Shown here in pieces: positions 41,940 through 53,236 of a stretch of DNA of 64,000 bases; the first letter of the stretch is position 1; each line of letters opens with the position of its first letter. The DNA lies in the NCBI GenBank assembly GCA_947650285.1, contig CANTFL010001490.1:124001-188000 (forward strand), in the 5' to 3' direction. Source of the DNA: Hyaloperonospora brassicae. Lineage: Eukaryota > Oomycota > Peronosporomycetes > Peronosporales > Peronosporaceae. A model generated the notes under the pieces. The model searched no databases, was not told the DNA's origin, and was given only the letters and a program-made list of their open reading frames with translations. The position numbers and the translations under genes were made by a program.

Positions 41940-42320
41940 ATTTCTCGAGAAAAGGTAATGTTGGCGGAATTTCATCCCCGAGGGTGATATTCTTGAGTGC
42001 TCCACTTATTGGTTGATGTAGACGCTACATCAACTAAACCAACTACCATTCGCTGCTGGACGCGCGCAATGGGTGGTGAGCAAGAAGCCCACATAGGAGG
42101 TTGTAGTTCAATATATAGCTAGATCAAGACAAAGATGGTTTATGAGGAAACTTAACTATATGAAAACAGCTTTACTTTTTACATAAACAGAGCTTCCCTA
42201 GCTCTGTTTATTTCCTCGCGCTTCCTCACGCTACGTGTACGTGACGTCGGGAGTACGCAGCCTTGTGTTATATCACCACATGGTCTTACTAGTCATCTGG
42301 TAAGAGCGTGTCCCGATCGA
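41940..42320 (+). repeat. LTR relic, family F3-like, inverted relative to 14102
   Basis: The reverse complement shares GACGTCACGTACACG, GAGGAAGCGCG and ACCATCTTT with 14102-14449, and the LTR core as GACGCGCGCAATGGGTGGTG (42059-42078). It has two striking stems: 42012-42021/42025-42034 (GTTGATGTAG) and 42183-42194/42200-42211 (ATAAACAGAGCT, 12 bp). The ends are worn and no target duplication was identified. Confidence 0.6.
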
Positions 42321-44155
42321 TGCACACTTTATATCAACGGTTGTGTTTACAAGGTAGAAAGATCCGGGATCAATGTCGATCATAGTCTCGCCAATCGGCA
42401 GTCTATCCTTATAAGTGGTCTTCTGCAATATGGTGCACTGGAACCGTACGCATGTATCGTGTAGTCGTTCGAGTCGTCCCGTAAGGACCTTGCATTGTTA
42501 CAAGTTGGTGGCCCTGGCCAGCCTGTGTCGAAGCTATGCCCCGCTAGAGACGACCCACATCTTGCAGATCTTTTATCGCAGGCATATGCGGCCCATCGCA
42601 CCAACTCCATCTGTTCAAATGTAGAATCGAACCGGTTCCTGCAACCGTGTACATTAAACCCACTCTAGCATATGACGATGCAATTAATTATCGATAACTC
42701 GACAATCGATTGTAACGGCTTAGCGCTGTGCCCATCGTGCTTGAGCATTTCAAGTGTAGAGACGAGGCCAACGGGCGGTGAGTGCACGTCACCCATGCAC
42801 GAAACGAGAAGACAATGAAGTACGTGTCGAAGGCGATGAAGTACGTACGACAAGACAGTCGGTGCGAATCTGTGGACGACAGGGAATACAATCCGTTTGG
42901 GGATAGTGGACGCGGGAAGCTAATGACTACGGCGGAGCAAGCAACACGCACTCAATCACACGTACTCGGGCGGACGGACGATAGACCCATGGCGTCTTGA
43001 GGTACAGCTGCAGTCGCAGGCTCTTGTTTTCTTGCCTTTTTATGCATGCTCATCGATCTCGTCGTCGCATCACCATCCCGATCTCAGCACCTCCAGCTCT
43101 TCCCTCTCTCTCTCTCTCTCTCTCTTGTGCTCTTACGGCTGAATTCCCTTGTCTACATGTCGACGAGCCCATTTCCAGCGGCTTCTCGTGTTGGGAAAAG
43201 GACGTGCTACGTCCGAGTCTCCACGTGGTATTGCGCTTTCGCTCCAGTCCGCTCCATCATGCTACGAACTCGAGATATGGCTGTTTTGCCAGACGTTCCG
43301 AAGCTACAGTCGGATCCTACGCACGTTACTGGACCCCGCACTCGCTCCCGGACCCTTTTCGAACGAAGGCGCCCAGTGCTCTCTGCTCACGTCACCATCA
43401 AACACAATGTCGTCGCTCTGGCTCTTGTCAATAGTGCACCTTAATCAGACGATTCCCGTTACGCCGCGTAGTGGCACACCAAACGACAGCAGCTGTATGG
43501 CTTTGTAGCGATTGCAACACTCCGCCCATTGCGTTGTTCCAGCTCATTCGAATCACGAACGGACGTCCAACACGCAAAGAAGTGTCATGCATCGCACTGC
43601 AGGTCGGTAAAGCACCAACTTGCTTGATGTGGGACATCAAGTGATGAGCAACACGAAGTTCTTCATCTAGCTATGGATGCACGACTATGTCAACTATGAG
43701 CTGAGCTCCGCAGTAGCTGCTGACCACTTGCGCAGGTGGGTCTGTCAACTATTGTTCTGGTATTGTCTAATAACGCTCTTCCACACTATCGTTGCTAGCG
43801 GACTAGACATGCAGATGATTCGTATCGCGGACCGAAGAAACTAAAGCTAATGCAGTTGCCCAAACGTCAAAGCAACGGTCTCATCCTCTGCAGCTGTTTG
43901 TCCGTGCGCCATATGGCGGTCAAGGTATCCCAGCTAGTCGTGACGTGAGCACGTCAACGAATGGTTTCCTGGTCCAGGTCACCAAGTGGTGCATGGCACT
44001 TGATGTCAACTTGTGTTTGAGCTGAGCACTTGACACGAGATGTTGAAGTGGTGTACAATTTCCGGCTCTACGCCTGTCAAACATACGTGATGATCATGCA
44101 ATAGTCTCTATCGGTAAGTGCCACCAGCAGCAGCAGCAGCAATGTATGGCAAGTT
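42321..44155. other. Intergenic; no supported gene
   Basis: Several overlapping short frames at 42700-43640, none with a domain. A (CT)n run lies at about 43103-43124. This stretch includes the 3' flank of UTP20. Confidence 0.35.
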
Positions 44156-47100
44156 CTACTCGGCACCAGGACGAAGCACCTTTGTCGGGCGCACGGCTGC
44201 TGACGTCGACCCTTTCAGTACCGCGTGTTTGCGCTTGCGCAGTTGCTTTGAACGCCGTTTCTGCTCGTTCTTCTGCATGCGTCGCTGAGCAGCGTGACAA
44301 GGGTCGGACACGGCTTCGGCTCGACGCTCAAGTTTGCGTGCAACGCGACGGGCGGCCAGTTTCCGCTGCACAAACGCGTACGCCTCCAAGAATGGCGCCG
44401 CTCCTAGCTTTTGCTCCAACAGCTGCAGCACCTCTTGTGCCAGCAGTGCGCTCTCTGAAGGGGTCGTAGACGCCAGCGATGCACCACTTGCTCGACCCTT
44501 GTAGCGAGTCCGCTGCAGCTGAAGTAATTCTTGCTCTCGTTGGATCTGGAGCTCTTCCAGCCTGCTCGTTGAGCGGAACAGCGGGTTGATGAGTTGCACC
44601 ACGTACTTTTTGGCGAACGCAGCGTCGTGGCGGTGCAGCAGTGCTGCAAACACCTTGTATACGACAACTTGCACTTCGTTGCTGCAGTGCGAGCCACGAG
44701 CCATGTACGACAGTCGAGTGAGCAACCAGCCCATCGGCGTACGGGCCTTCATTTGCTCATCGTGCTTTTCTTGCGCTTCCCGACGCTGCAACTCCTCGTC
44801 GTCGTCGCCTTCGTTCGCTTTGCTTGCAGCGCTGTCGTCTGACTTGACGCCCTCGCCCTCTCCTTCAGGTTCGACAGTTGGGTCGGCATCTTCCTCCTCG
44901 GTCACACCCGTGTCAGCAGCTACTGCAGCAGTCACGTCCTGTGGAATGTCAGTGGTCTCAAGTGCTTCACACAAGAACGGTAGTGCTGTGAGCACTTCGC
45001 TTGCCACTTCATCACTCAGTGTCGGGGCTTCCAGCAACTTGCAAAACGCACTGGCCCAAGCAAACAGACGACCAGGGCGCTGCAGGTAGGCTGCACCATT
45101 GCACAAGCGCTCGACGACGTCCCTCGGCAGACGTTTTACCGGGGCTGCATACGCAAGCGTACTTGCTAGGCGGCGACGCAAGTACGACGTTAGTAGCCGG
45201 GCGGCACCAAGACGCACCCATGCGTGGGGGTACTGTAGCAGCGGTAGCACTACGGCATCCAAAAAGCTCGTCGTTGGCTTGTCTTCTTCCAACCACGCTT
45301 CGTATGGACCAGCAAGATGGTCGCTGAAAGCGGTGACCGTCACGCACATATGGTACGTCGGCTGCCAGCGCACCTCATCGCTGTCTTCGACTGCCTGTAG
45401 CTCGTGTAGACGACGCTCAAGCGCTGTACGAGCCGCGAGCAATACTTGAGGCGCACTGCGTTCAAAAAACTCGGGCCGAGTCTTCAGTATCAGCGTAGTC
45501 ACCTGCGCCGCAGTCCCTAGCAGCTTTACTGCATCTTTAGCATCCGACTTCGAAGCCTGCGCCCACCACGTGCCCACAAGCAAAATGCTCTCGTTCAGCT
45601 CCTTGTTGCCCATGCGACGCACCAAAGCACCCAACACGGTTCGAGCCAGGTCGCGGCATTCGGACGCTTCATCGTTGGCCAGTCGTAGCACAAGCGGCAA
45701 GAAGAAAAATTGGCCGCGGGCGTTCACCAGCTCTTGTGGGAGCGTCAAAAGAAGAGAGCGCAGTGTCTCCAGCACAGCGGTGCGTCCTGTAGCATGTCCG
45801 TAGCTCAAGTTGTCCACCAGAAACTTAAGATGACGGGACAGTCGCTTGTGTCCGAGAGGGTACTCGAGCAGGAAGGTTTGGTAGATAGCAGCGCAATTCA
45901 CTCGTGCACCAGGACTATCGCTCTGAACCAACAGCTCGCCAACACGTAGCATCACATCGTACACTTCACTCACAACGAGACGGGAGTTCACAATGGTCTT
46001 CAACAGCGCAAACGTGGCATTCTGATGGTCTTGCTCATCGAGGTCAGCACGCAGGAAGCTGAGCAGCACACGCAGCTGTGATTCCGTGAGTCGGAGGGTC
46101 TCGCTTTGACGATCCTTGGGCGCGCTCCCGTTCGCTTGGGCGAGCTCCAATCCTTGTTGATGCCTGAGGAGTGCCGTGAGCGTGCGGTAACACGTCTGCA
46201 CCATCTCATTGTGTGTGGCCGCTCCTGCCTGTTGCAAAATCTTGAACAGCCGATCGAGAAGGGCTGTACGGGCCGCTTGCAACGCCGGCAGCTTTTCTTG
46301 CCGAGGAAGTAGCAAGCCTAGACACTTCAGCGCGTTCACGACAGCGCGGTCGTTCTTCGATTCAGCAACGCAGCGCATCAGCAGCGGCACGAGCGGATTC
46401 ACAAGCTCGGACGGAGCCTCACATTGCGCTTTGCCTTCGGTCCCATGGTCCTTGGTGCCGCGGTTCTTGCGAAGAAGCGAGAAGATCATGAATACAGCAA
46501 AGTTCAATAACTCGCGCACATGTGCCGTGCTTTCGGCTAAGAAAGCAGCAATCTCCTCACGTCTTTGCTTCTTCGTCTTGCTTTGCTGCTGCTGACGCAG
46601 CTTGTCGAACCCGGTGACCTGATGCTGCATCGTGATACGAAAGACGTCGTGCGACTTTATTCGAGCTGCAAGCAGCTTTGTTGCTGCCGCGCCCTTTTCG
46701 GATACAAGCCACGAGGTCGCAAGCGAAGTGTTGCTGCCATCCGATTCGTTTTGCGCTTTTTCTTGTTCCGTGGTAGGACGCAAACTCTCGAGACTCGAGG
46801 TGAGGATATTGTACGTGTACAGGAGCATGTACGACGACTCGACGGATGGATTTTGTGAAATGCCCGTCGCAACGCGCTTGAGAGCCTCCTGAAGTGCGGC
46901 AGTAGCTTGAGCACCGGCATCAGTGGCTTGAAAACGCTTCACAAGTGCACTCACTACGTCGTGAATGCTCGGATTCGGCAGAAAGGGTAATGATCTTGCC
47001 AGCAACTCGAGGGAGTCTAGACTCCTTCCAGTACTTGAGCGCGCCTCTTTCATCTTCGACTTTTGTGTTCTTTTGCGCTCCGCACCACCAGCAGCTGCCT

Positions 47101-50100
47101 CCGCTGCCTCGCCAATGGTCGTCATGCCTTGAAACAGCTCGGCAACTAGAATCTCCATAACGCTCGGTATGCACGCATCCAGAGGCGAGGCAGACTTAGC
47201 CTCACAACTCGGTTCTTGAGTCTGGTTTCTAGTTAGCAGTAACGACTGTGGTTTGCAAAGATACAGTCCAGACTGTCCGTCCCCTTGCATAATCTCTGGT
47301 AGTTTCTCCAACAGCGCACTCACGGTGAAGGACAGCACGTGAACCATGTATCCATCGCGCAGAGTATGACGAAGTTCCTCTACGATCGGAAGCAAGAAGT
47401 TTGCACCAAGTTCAACAGCTATTCGAACAAGCGTAGTGCGAGCCGAAACTCGCACAGCTTCATCCTTGCTCTTCAACAAGTTTGCAAACTTGACCAACAA
47501 CTTCGGTAGCTCTCGCTGGAACGTTCCCACGTGCAGTAGACGCAGTACCTTTACGATCGCGAGGGCAAGCGGTACACGTATCGATACTGCTTCGTTGGCG
47601 GAGAATGACGACTCGCCGTCGTTGTCCCTTGTTTTAGTGCTCCTCTTCGATGTAGCACTTTTGAACAAGTACATGTGAAGCATCGGAAGTACCTGCGCCA
47701 CCAGCTTGTCTTGAATTTTAGAAGACGAATTCGGAACTTCGTCGACACTTGCATCCTCACTGTCGGCATCAATCGGCTTTACATCCGACGGGTCCTTCCC
47801 GTCCGGTACAAACGACGATCTTGGTCGCTGACCAGCAGCAGCAGCAGTATCGGGTGCGTCGAAGTGGTAGTGATCAATCACGGCGCAAACAGACATAATG
47901 ATAGCGCCTTCTGCTTCATCGTGCCCATCAATTGACTTCAGCAGTCTGCGTAACAGCGAAAGATAGTGTGACCAGCCCAAAAGTCCAGCTGCACTTCCCA
48001 CACATGCTGCGGCCTCAGCCCGTAGAGACTCCTGGCTCTTTGCGTGGGCTTCATAGACAAAATGCAGCACGAGCGGTAAGACGATACTATTCACCGTCGA
48101 GTTTGACAGCCGTTGGGGCGGTTCGTCGCCCTCATGTCGATCCACTTGTTGCTTCGTCTTAGCAGCAATGAGATCCATGAGCGTGCTAAGACGCTGGAGC
48201 GCACGGCGTTTGCGGTGTACTTGGATGTGCGTGATGTTGTAAAAGAAATCAGCTTCAGGATCCTCCTGATTGCGCAGCAGTGCTAAATCTGCTGGGACGA
48301 ATGCTAACTGCCTGAACGCTTTGTGCTGGTCCGCCACTGATCCTAACAACGTTACGAAACCACGCCGCGTATTCTCATCGGACGAGCGCAGACTTGAGCG
48401 GATGCAAGGCATGGCAAGAGATTCCAGCGCATTGAGCACGGCAGACTTCGTAGCATCGGCGAGCTCATCAAGTTCCACGGCAGCTTCAGCGGCTAGTCTC
48501 AGGAAAGCTGTGAGCGCTGCAAGTGCTCCACTACGCACCGAATAGTCATCGTCATGCATACATTGGAGACATTGCGCTACCAAGGGAGCCAACGAATGAG
48601 TGTCGAGCAGAAACCCGGCAAAACGCGTCGAGCTCAAGCGGTTGAGCGCAATCAGGCGACGCTCAGAGTCCGTTTCTTCAATGCGCTTCGTATCGTAAGC
48701 GTTCAGCTCAACAAGCATTTCCGCCACTGGAGCCATCTCCTTGAGCACAGAGTTTGCACCTAGGGCGGTAAACACCTCCACGAGCTTCAAGCGTGGATCT
48801 CGATCAGCGATAACGTTTAGCCCGGGAGCTAACAGCCGCGCAAGAGCGAGCACATGCTTTTTAGGCTCGGAAAGCTTGGGGACCAAATGCGTCAATACCA
48901 CGAGCAGATTTGCCTTGTCATCCGGTGAGGTCTGATGGTTACGCAGTAAAAATGGCAGCAACAATTGAAACAGATCGTGCGCAGCAATCAAAAAGTCTGT
49001 CTTCGAGGCATCCAAATGGTGAGACAAACGGCAGAGAAACGCAAGTTCCTTCCGCGACGACCCTGCGTACTGGTCGCTTGCGTGGCGTGCAGCCTTGGCC
49101 TGGAAACGGCGCACAAAATGTTCCAGCACGAACGGAATGTGAGGTATCAGTAAAACCTTCGCATCTCCGCTCAAGGCAGCCGATCGCTCCTCTTGGCCCA
49201 TCTCAGCAAGCAAACGCTCGTCCCCGTCAAGTAGCGAGTCCATGAACCGAATAATTGAGTCCAAGATATCAGGCGATATGCCACGGGTTGACGCAGTCGA
49301 CGCACCAGCCGACGTCAAACCTGCCGTCAAGCACGAGATGACGCTAAGTACATGGGGTTCAGGAGCCCATTGACGAGCTCGGTCTGCGCAGCTTATCGAT
49401 ACAAGCAGCTCTAGAAGCGCTGACGCCTTGTCGGCGCCGATGACTGCATTTGGCAGGTGCCTGATCGCCTCGTTCGATATCTCCAGCACACCCACTATCC
49501 ACGGCTGAAGGTGCACAAGAGTGTCAAACGTGTCAACCAACTCCGCAAGTCGGCGATAAGTGAGCATACGAATTTGCTTCTTCATTGATGCAGACGTTGC
49601 CAGCGTGTCATCATTCATCAATGTCTCTTCTTGCTTGCGCTTCGTGCCAGCCGCACAAACTGCTGCTTCTTCGTTTCGATCGTCGTCAGATGGGCAATCG
49701 CCATCTTTGCTTGAAACAACACTGACCTGGAGAATCGCCAGCAGAACGTCAGCAATTGGAGGAACGAAAACAGTCAGCTTCACACCAAGCTGATTGATGA
49801 GGTCCTCTAGCAGATTCAAGAAACCCAAAATACGCGAAGGTTGCACGTTAGCGACTGCGACCGTAGGCTGCATAGTACCAGCAGTCACGTGAGCTGCTAC
49901 CGGTCCACTTTCAAGACCTTTAACGGTAACGCCAAACGCCTTCACCACCAATTCCACAAAGCTTGCTAGATCAGACGCTTCTAGAGCTGCCAGGTACGCT
50001 AGGATAGCAGTACGACGGGCAGCCACGGTGTCACCGTTGTTGCGGCCCTTCTTACTAACACACTTTGCGTACAAAAGTCGCAGCAAGACAGGCAACAACT

Positions 50101-53100
50101 CCGGGCGGTGTTCACGTAACACTACGCCTTCTCCATCTTTGATATTGAAGCTCGATAGTTCTTCGCGAAACAAAGATGAGTCAGCCAATCGGTTCAGCTG
50201 CACTTTGTACGACACGATCGCTTTGTTCCTAAATGCATAAATGCACTGCAAGGCTAGCTTCGAAATCGTCTCATCCGACTTCATCAGCAGGTCGAAGAAG
50301 AGAGCATGCAGCAACTGCTGCGCATAAGCTCCCTTCATATTCTGAAATGCTGAAAAAAGTTTCAGTTGGTCCACAAACTTCCCTCGTACTTCTTTTGTGG
50401 TCAAGCCCTGAAACACAACAGGCTTTCGCCATCCAGAAGTAATCGAGTCACTGGTGTCATCGAGCTCTTCGAGCTTGGCAAGTGACTGGTCGATCTCGTC
50501 ACGACGCTTGGCGTCTAGCTCATCTTCGTAAACGGAGCTGTATTGGTCGCGCAAAAATGTGACAAAGAGCGGTACCATGAATTTCGTCTTCGATTCAACA
50601 AGATCAGCAAATTTAGTGAGTCCCTTCCAAAGCAGCGAATGGTGAGTCAAAGAATCCGTTGCGCTTGATGCAGGAAATGTTCCCCGTTCCAACACGCACG
50701 CACGTTCAAATTCTGCGACAACGGCGCTTTTGTTGCTCAGCTCGGTATTGCGCTTCTCGTTCGTGTCGTCATCATGTCGGAGTGAAGCTACCAGAAGCTC
50801 TGAGCTGATGTAAGCCCAGCACTCGGTGAAGTGCAGCCGCACAGCAGACTCTACTGCATCTGCGACGTGCGGCCAGATTGTAGAAAACTTGACATGATAC
50901 AGACCCAGCAAATGATTCAATGCCATCTCCTTATACACCACAGGTGTCTGAGCTGATTGGCAATATATTTTCACCCGTGTCAGCAGGCGCACCGCTTCGC
51001 GTTCCGTTGCCACAGCTATGTCCTCGCAAGCTAGCTCTAGACTTACGCATACGTCCGGAAGAATGCATGGACCGTTAAGTGAGCCAGTATCAGAGTCAAG
51101 AAAATGTAGGCGCTTCAAGCGGGCCAGCAATTGCAGCGCCACCATACGCAACTCATGCGCAGGCGACCGCAGGGCTGCAAAAAGTGAGCGCTTTGCCACA
51201 TGAGGCAGCGACTCAACTGTCAGAACTATCTGCTGCTCCACTTTGCCATCCATTTCAACCAGCGTCAATAACGTCGATAAAGTCGTGTACGATAGTTTAC
51301 TTTCTAGCAGAGCTTGCATCATATTCTCCGTCGTAATGGATGAATTCGATTCTTTGCCTTGGTGGTGCTTGGCGGTTTGCTGCAATAGCCACAACTCAGC
51401 ACGGAGACAGGAGATTTTGATGGCCGCTGCAGCAGACACACTCGTCAATTGCTGATCCAGCTTCTTAATCAAGGGCGTCGTGAAAGTAATCATTCCAGCA
51501 TCAGACAACAGTAAGCATCCTAACGCCTTGCAAAATTTCCAAACCACGGCCATACCATCGCTGTCGCTGTCCGTACCATTACTAGCATGTCCAAACAGTT
51601 TCTGGCCAGCGTCGAAAAGTATGTCCTCGGCGTCGGTATCAATACTTTCCAGTAAGAGAAGCCAGGGCCGACGACTCGTTTTCGAGCGTACAACATAAAC
51701 GCTCTGACCGTCACTGATCTCGCTTGCATTTTCTGTCACATAGTCCCCAAGTTGACACACAAACTCACTAAATGCGCCCACGTCCGTTTTCAAAACTGCT
51801 TTGAGTGCGTACTCCAAGGCGTTTGGAAGTAAAAACTCAACGACAAAGCCCACGCCAATGTTGCGATTGTGCACCGACTGGTCCACGAATGTTAAGAGCT
51901 TTTGGCACCAATACATCTGCTCATTTTGTTCTCTTGTCACTGCAAAAAAGGCCTTCATCTGAGCGGAGATTGCGTCATCTTCAGCAGGAAACAGCCGCCA
52001 AACTACTTCAAACATGGACATAAGCACATCTCGAAGCACTGTGCTTTGGGAGACAAACACTTTGTTGGCAGGATTTACCAGCGCAGCGCAAACCTTGTGA
52101 ATGCTGGGCACGCGCACTTCGTATGCATCATTTGCCTCGGTAATCAGTTGGCCTCTTCGCGAGATCAAAAATCCAAGCAGCACACGTAACACACGACTCA
52201 AATACAAATCATAGGCCTCGGTCGGTACCACAACTTCCGCACGCCGAAGATTCACCACCTTGTCCACTACTAGCACAAGGCACTCCAGCATTTCGCCCGA
52301 GTGATCAGCGTCCGTGTGTTTCATCATAAGTCCGCACGTTTGGTACACAATACCATAGATTGCTGCTTGCTGCTCAAGTTGCTCCAGCGTCTCTTCCTTC
52401 TCGGTACCGGTGGGCCGGAACGAGCCGAGAAAGAACAACAACACCTCGCGCATCCGCGAGTGGAATCCATGACCCACATTCTTCACAAGTGCAAAAAACA
52501 ACTTGGCCGATCCATCGCGCAACACTTCGTTACTGCGTCCAGACCCCTTCACCAGCGCTGTCAAATACGCGCGCAAGTACTTTTTCATGGCCTTCGGTGA
52601 CTCCAACCGTCTGAGCAGCACCGCTAACGTTTGCGCGGCAAAGTCACGCACAAAATCCCTCGAGTGTCCAAGCAGCGGGAAATAGCACTTGTGCACGGCG
52701 TCCATATCAGCGAGTAGCTGCACGCGTAGATAGCTGAACAGCATCGTAAGCGTCTTGAATACTTGCGTGCTGAGTTCTGGGTCTTTTGTGTCAATCACGT
52801 CAACAAGCAGCGGCAAGACGCCGGCAAAGTGCGGGTAAAACTCCTTGCCGAGTTCTCGAGCTAGTGCTGCGACTAGTTTTAGCACGGGCACCAGTCGCTG
52901 TCGCTGCACCGTCTGGTCGGCCTGGTCTTCGTGCGCCTCCTGTAGCTCTGTCTGCAAACACCTCACTACCTTCTCCAGGTAATGCAGTAGATGCGGAGTC
53001 GTGGTCACAAGCGGCAGCAGCGTGCGAAAGAGGAGCTGCGAGCTGTCGAGCGTCGTGAGTTCCGCTTGAAGCGCCAGCTCTTCCTTGAACGAGAGCTGCG

Positions 53101-53221
53101 ACGCTTCTTGCACGGCGCCGGTTGTCTTGGCGTGGAGCGTGAGCTCATGTTGCAGATTGGAGACGCGCTCTTTGACCCGTTGGAACCGGTGCCGCCGCTT
53201 CTTGGCCGGTGGGAGTTCCAT
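44156..53221 (-). CDS. UTP20: UTP20-like U3 snoRNP / SSU processome component
   Basis: An uninterrupted frame of about 9.07 kb encoding 3021 residues, close to the 2500-2800 of fungal and animal UTP20. The ATG at 53221 (GACCATGG context, followed by ELPPAKKRRHRFQRVKERV) is preferred to the in-frame ATG at 53236. The basic start is the conserved UTP20 opening. The body is alpha-helical HEAT/ARM-like repeats throughout, including DRIM-type segments such as LGFLNLLEDLINQLGVKL and YSVRSGALAALTAFLRLA. There is an acidic low-complexity stretch near residue 2770 and a Lys/Arg-rich C-terminus (RRSKQLRKRKHAVLKG) typical of a nucleolar protein. UTP20 acts in the nucleolus in 18S rRNA maturation. MSH2 lies upstream on the same strand across about 930 bp. 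The family call is confident; the exact N-terminus less so. Confidence 0.9.
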   Translation of the reverse strand: MELPPAKKRRHRFQRVKERVSNLQHELTLHAKTTGAVQEASQLSFKEELALQAELTTLDSSQLLFRTLLPLVTTTPHLLHYLEKVVRCLQTELQEAHEDQADQTVQRQRLVPVLKLVAALARELGKEFYPHFAGVLPLLVDVIDTKDPELSTQVFKTLTMLFSYLRVQLLADMDAVHKCYFPLLGHSRDFVRDFAAQTLAVLLRRLESPKAMKKYLRAYLTALVKGSGRSNEVLRDGSAKLFFALVKNVGHGFHSRMREVLLFFLGSFRPTGTEKEETLEQLEQQAAIYGIVYQTCGLMMKHTDADHSGEMLECLVLVVDKVVNLRRAEVVVPTEAYDLYLSRVLRVLLGFLISRRGQLITEANDAYEVRVPSIHKVCAALVNPANKVFVSQSTVLRDVLMSMFEVVWRLFPAEDDAISAQMKAFFAVTREQNEQMYWCQKLLTFVDQSVHNRNIGVGFVVEFLLPNALEYALKAVLKTDVGAFSEFVCQLGDYVTENASEISDGQSVYVVRSKTSRRPWLLLLESIDTDAEDILFDAGQKLFGHASNGTDSDSDGMAVVWKFCKALGCLLLSDAGMITFTTPLIKKLDQQLTSVSAAAAIKISCLRAELWLLQQTAKHHQGKESNSSITTENMMQALLESKLSYTTLSTLLTLVEMDGKVEQQIVLTVESLPHVAKRSLFAALRSPAHELRMVALQLLARLKRLHFLDSDTGSLNGPCILPDVCVSLELACEDIAVATEREAVRLLTRVKIYCQSAQTPVVYKEMALNHLLGLYHVKFSTIWPHVADAVESAVRLHFTECWAYISSELLVASLRHDDDTNEKRNTELSNKSAVVAEFERACVLERGTFPASSATDSLTHHSLLWKGLTKFADLVESKTKFMVPLFVTFLRDQYSSVYEDELDAKRRDEIDQSLAKLEELDDTSDSITSGWRKPVVFQGLTTKEVRGKFVDQLKLFSAFQNMKGAYAQQLLHALFFDLLMKSDETISKLALQCIYAFRNKAIVSYKVQLNRLADSSLFREELSSFNIKDGEGVVLREHRPELLPVLLRLLYAKCVSKKGRNNGDTVAARRTAILAYLAALEASDLASFVELVVKAFGVTVKGLESGPVAAHVTAGTMQPTVAVANVQPSRILGFLNLLEDLINQLGVKLTVFVPPIADVLLAILQVSVVSSKDGDCPSDDDRNEEAAVCAAGTKRKQEETLMNDDTLATSASMKKQIRMLTYRRLAELVDTFDTLVHLQPWIVGVLEISNEAIRHLPNAVIGADKASALLELLVSISCADRARQWAPEPHVLSVISCLTAGLTSAGASTASTRGISPDILDSIIRFMDSLLDGDERLLAEMGQEERSAALSGDAKVLLIPHIPFVLEHFVRRFQAKAARHASDQYAGSSRKELAFLCRLSHHLDASKTDFLIAAHDLFQLLLPFLLRNHQTSPDDKANLLVVLTHLVPKLSEPKKHVLALARLLAPGLNVIADRDPRLKLVEVFTALGANSVLKEMAPVAEMLVELNAYDTKRIEETDSERRLIALNRLSSTRFAGFLLDTHSLAPLVAQCLQCMHDDDYSVRSGALAALTAFLRLAAEAAVELDELADATKSAVLNALESLAMPCIRSSLRSSDENTRRGFVTLLGSVADQHKAFRQLAFVPADLALLRNQEDPEADFFYNITHIQVHRKRRALQRLSTLMDLIAAKTKQQVDRHEGDEPPQRLSNSTVNSIVLPLVLHFVYEAHAKSQESLRAEAAACVGSAAGLLGWSHYLSLLRRLLKSIDGHDEAEGAIIMSVCAVIDHYHFDAPDTAAAAGQRPRSSFVPDGKDPSDVKPIDADSEDASVDEVPNSSSKIQDKLVAQVLPMLHMYLFKSATSKRSTKTRDNDGESSFSANEAVSIRVPLALAIVKVLRLLHVGTFQRELPKLLVKFANLLKSKDEAVRVSARTTLVRIAVELGANFLLPIVEELRHTLRDGYMVHVLSFTVSALLEKLPEIMQGDGQSGLYLCKPQSLLLTRNQTQEPSCEAKSASPLDACIPSVMEILVAELFQGMTTIGEAAEAAAGGAERKRTQKSKMKEARSSTGRSLDSLELLARSLPFLPNPSIHDVVSALVKRFQATDAGAQATAALQEALKRVATGISQNPSVESSYMLLYTYNILTSSLESLRPTTEQEKAQNESDGSNTSLATSWLVSEKGAAATKLLAARIKSHDVFRITMQHQVTGFDKLRQQQQSKTKKQRREEIAAFLAESTAHVRELLNFAVFMIFSLLRKNRGTKDHGTEGKAQCEAPSELVNPLVPLLMRCVAESKNDRAVVNALKCLGLLLPRQEKLPALQAARTALLDRLFKILQQAGAATHNEMVQTCYRTLTALLRHQQGLELAQANGSAPKDRQSETLRLTESQLRVLLSFLRADLDEQDHQNATFALLKTIVNSRLVVSEVYDVMLRVGELLVQSDSPGARVNCAAIYQTFLLEYPLGHKRLSRHLKFLVDNLSYGHATGRTAVLETLRSLLLTLPQELVNARGQFFFLPLVLRLANDEASECRDLARTVLGALVRRMGNKELNESILLVGTWWAQASKSDAKDAVKLLGTAAQVTTLILKTRPEFFERSAPQVLLAARTALERRLHELQAVEDSDEVRWQPTYHMCVTVTAFSDHLAGPYEAWLEEDKPTTSFLDAVVLPLLQYPHAWVRLGAARLLTSYLRRRLASTLAYAAPVKRLPRDVVERLCNGAAYLQRPGRLFAWASAFCKLLEAPTLSDEVASEVLTALPFLCEALETTDIPQDVTAAVAADTGVTEEEDADPTVEPEGEGEGVKSDDSAASKANEGDDDEELQRREAQEKHDEQMKARTPMGWLLTRLSYMARGSHCSNEVQVVVYKVFAALLHRHDAAFAKKYVVQLINPLFRSTSRLEELQIQREQELLQLQRTRYKGRASGASLASTTPSESALLAQEVLQLLEQKLGAAPFLEAYAFVQRKLAARRVARKLERRAEAVSDPCHAAQRRMQKNEQKRRSKQLRKRKHAVLKGSTSAAVRPTKVLRPGAE

Positions 53222-53236
53222 GGTCAGATGGAGCAA

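Noticed and set aside
44404..53236. Many plus- and minus-strand frames inside UTP20
   Set aside because: Shadows of the 3021-codon frame; none has independent motif support.
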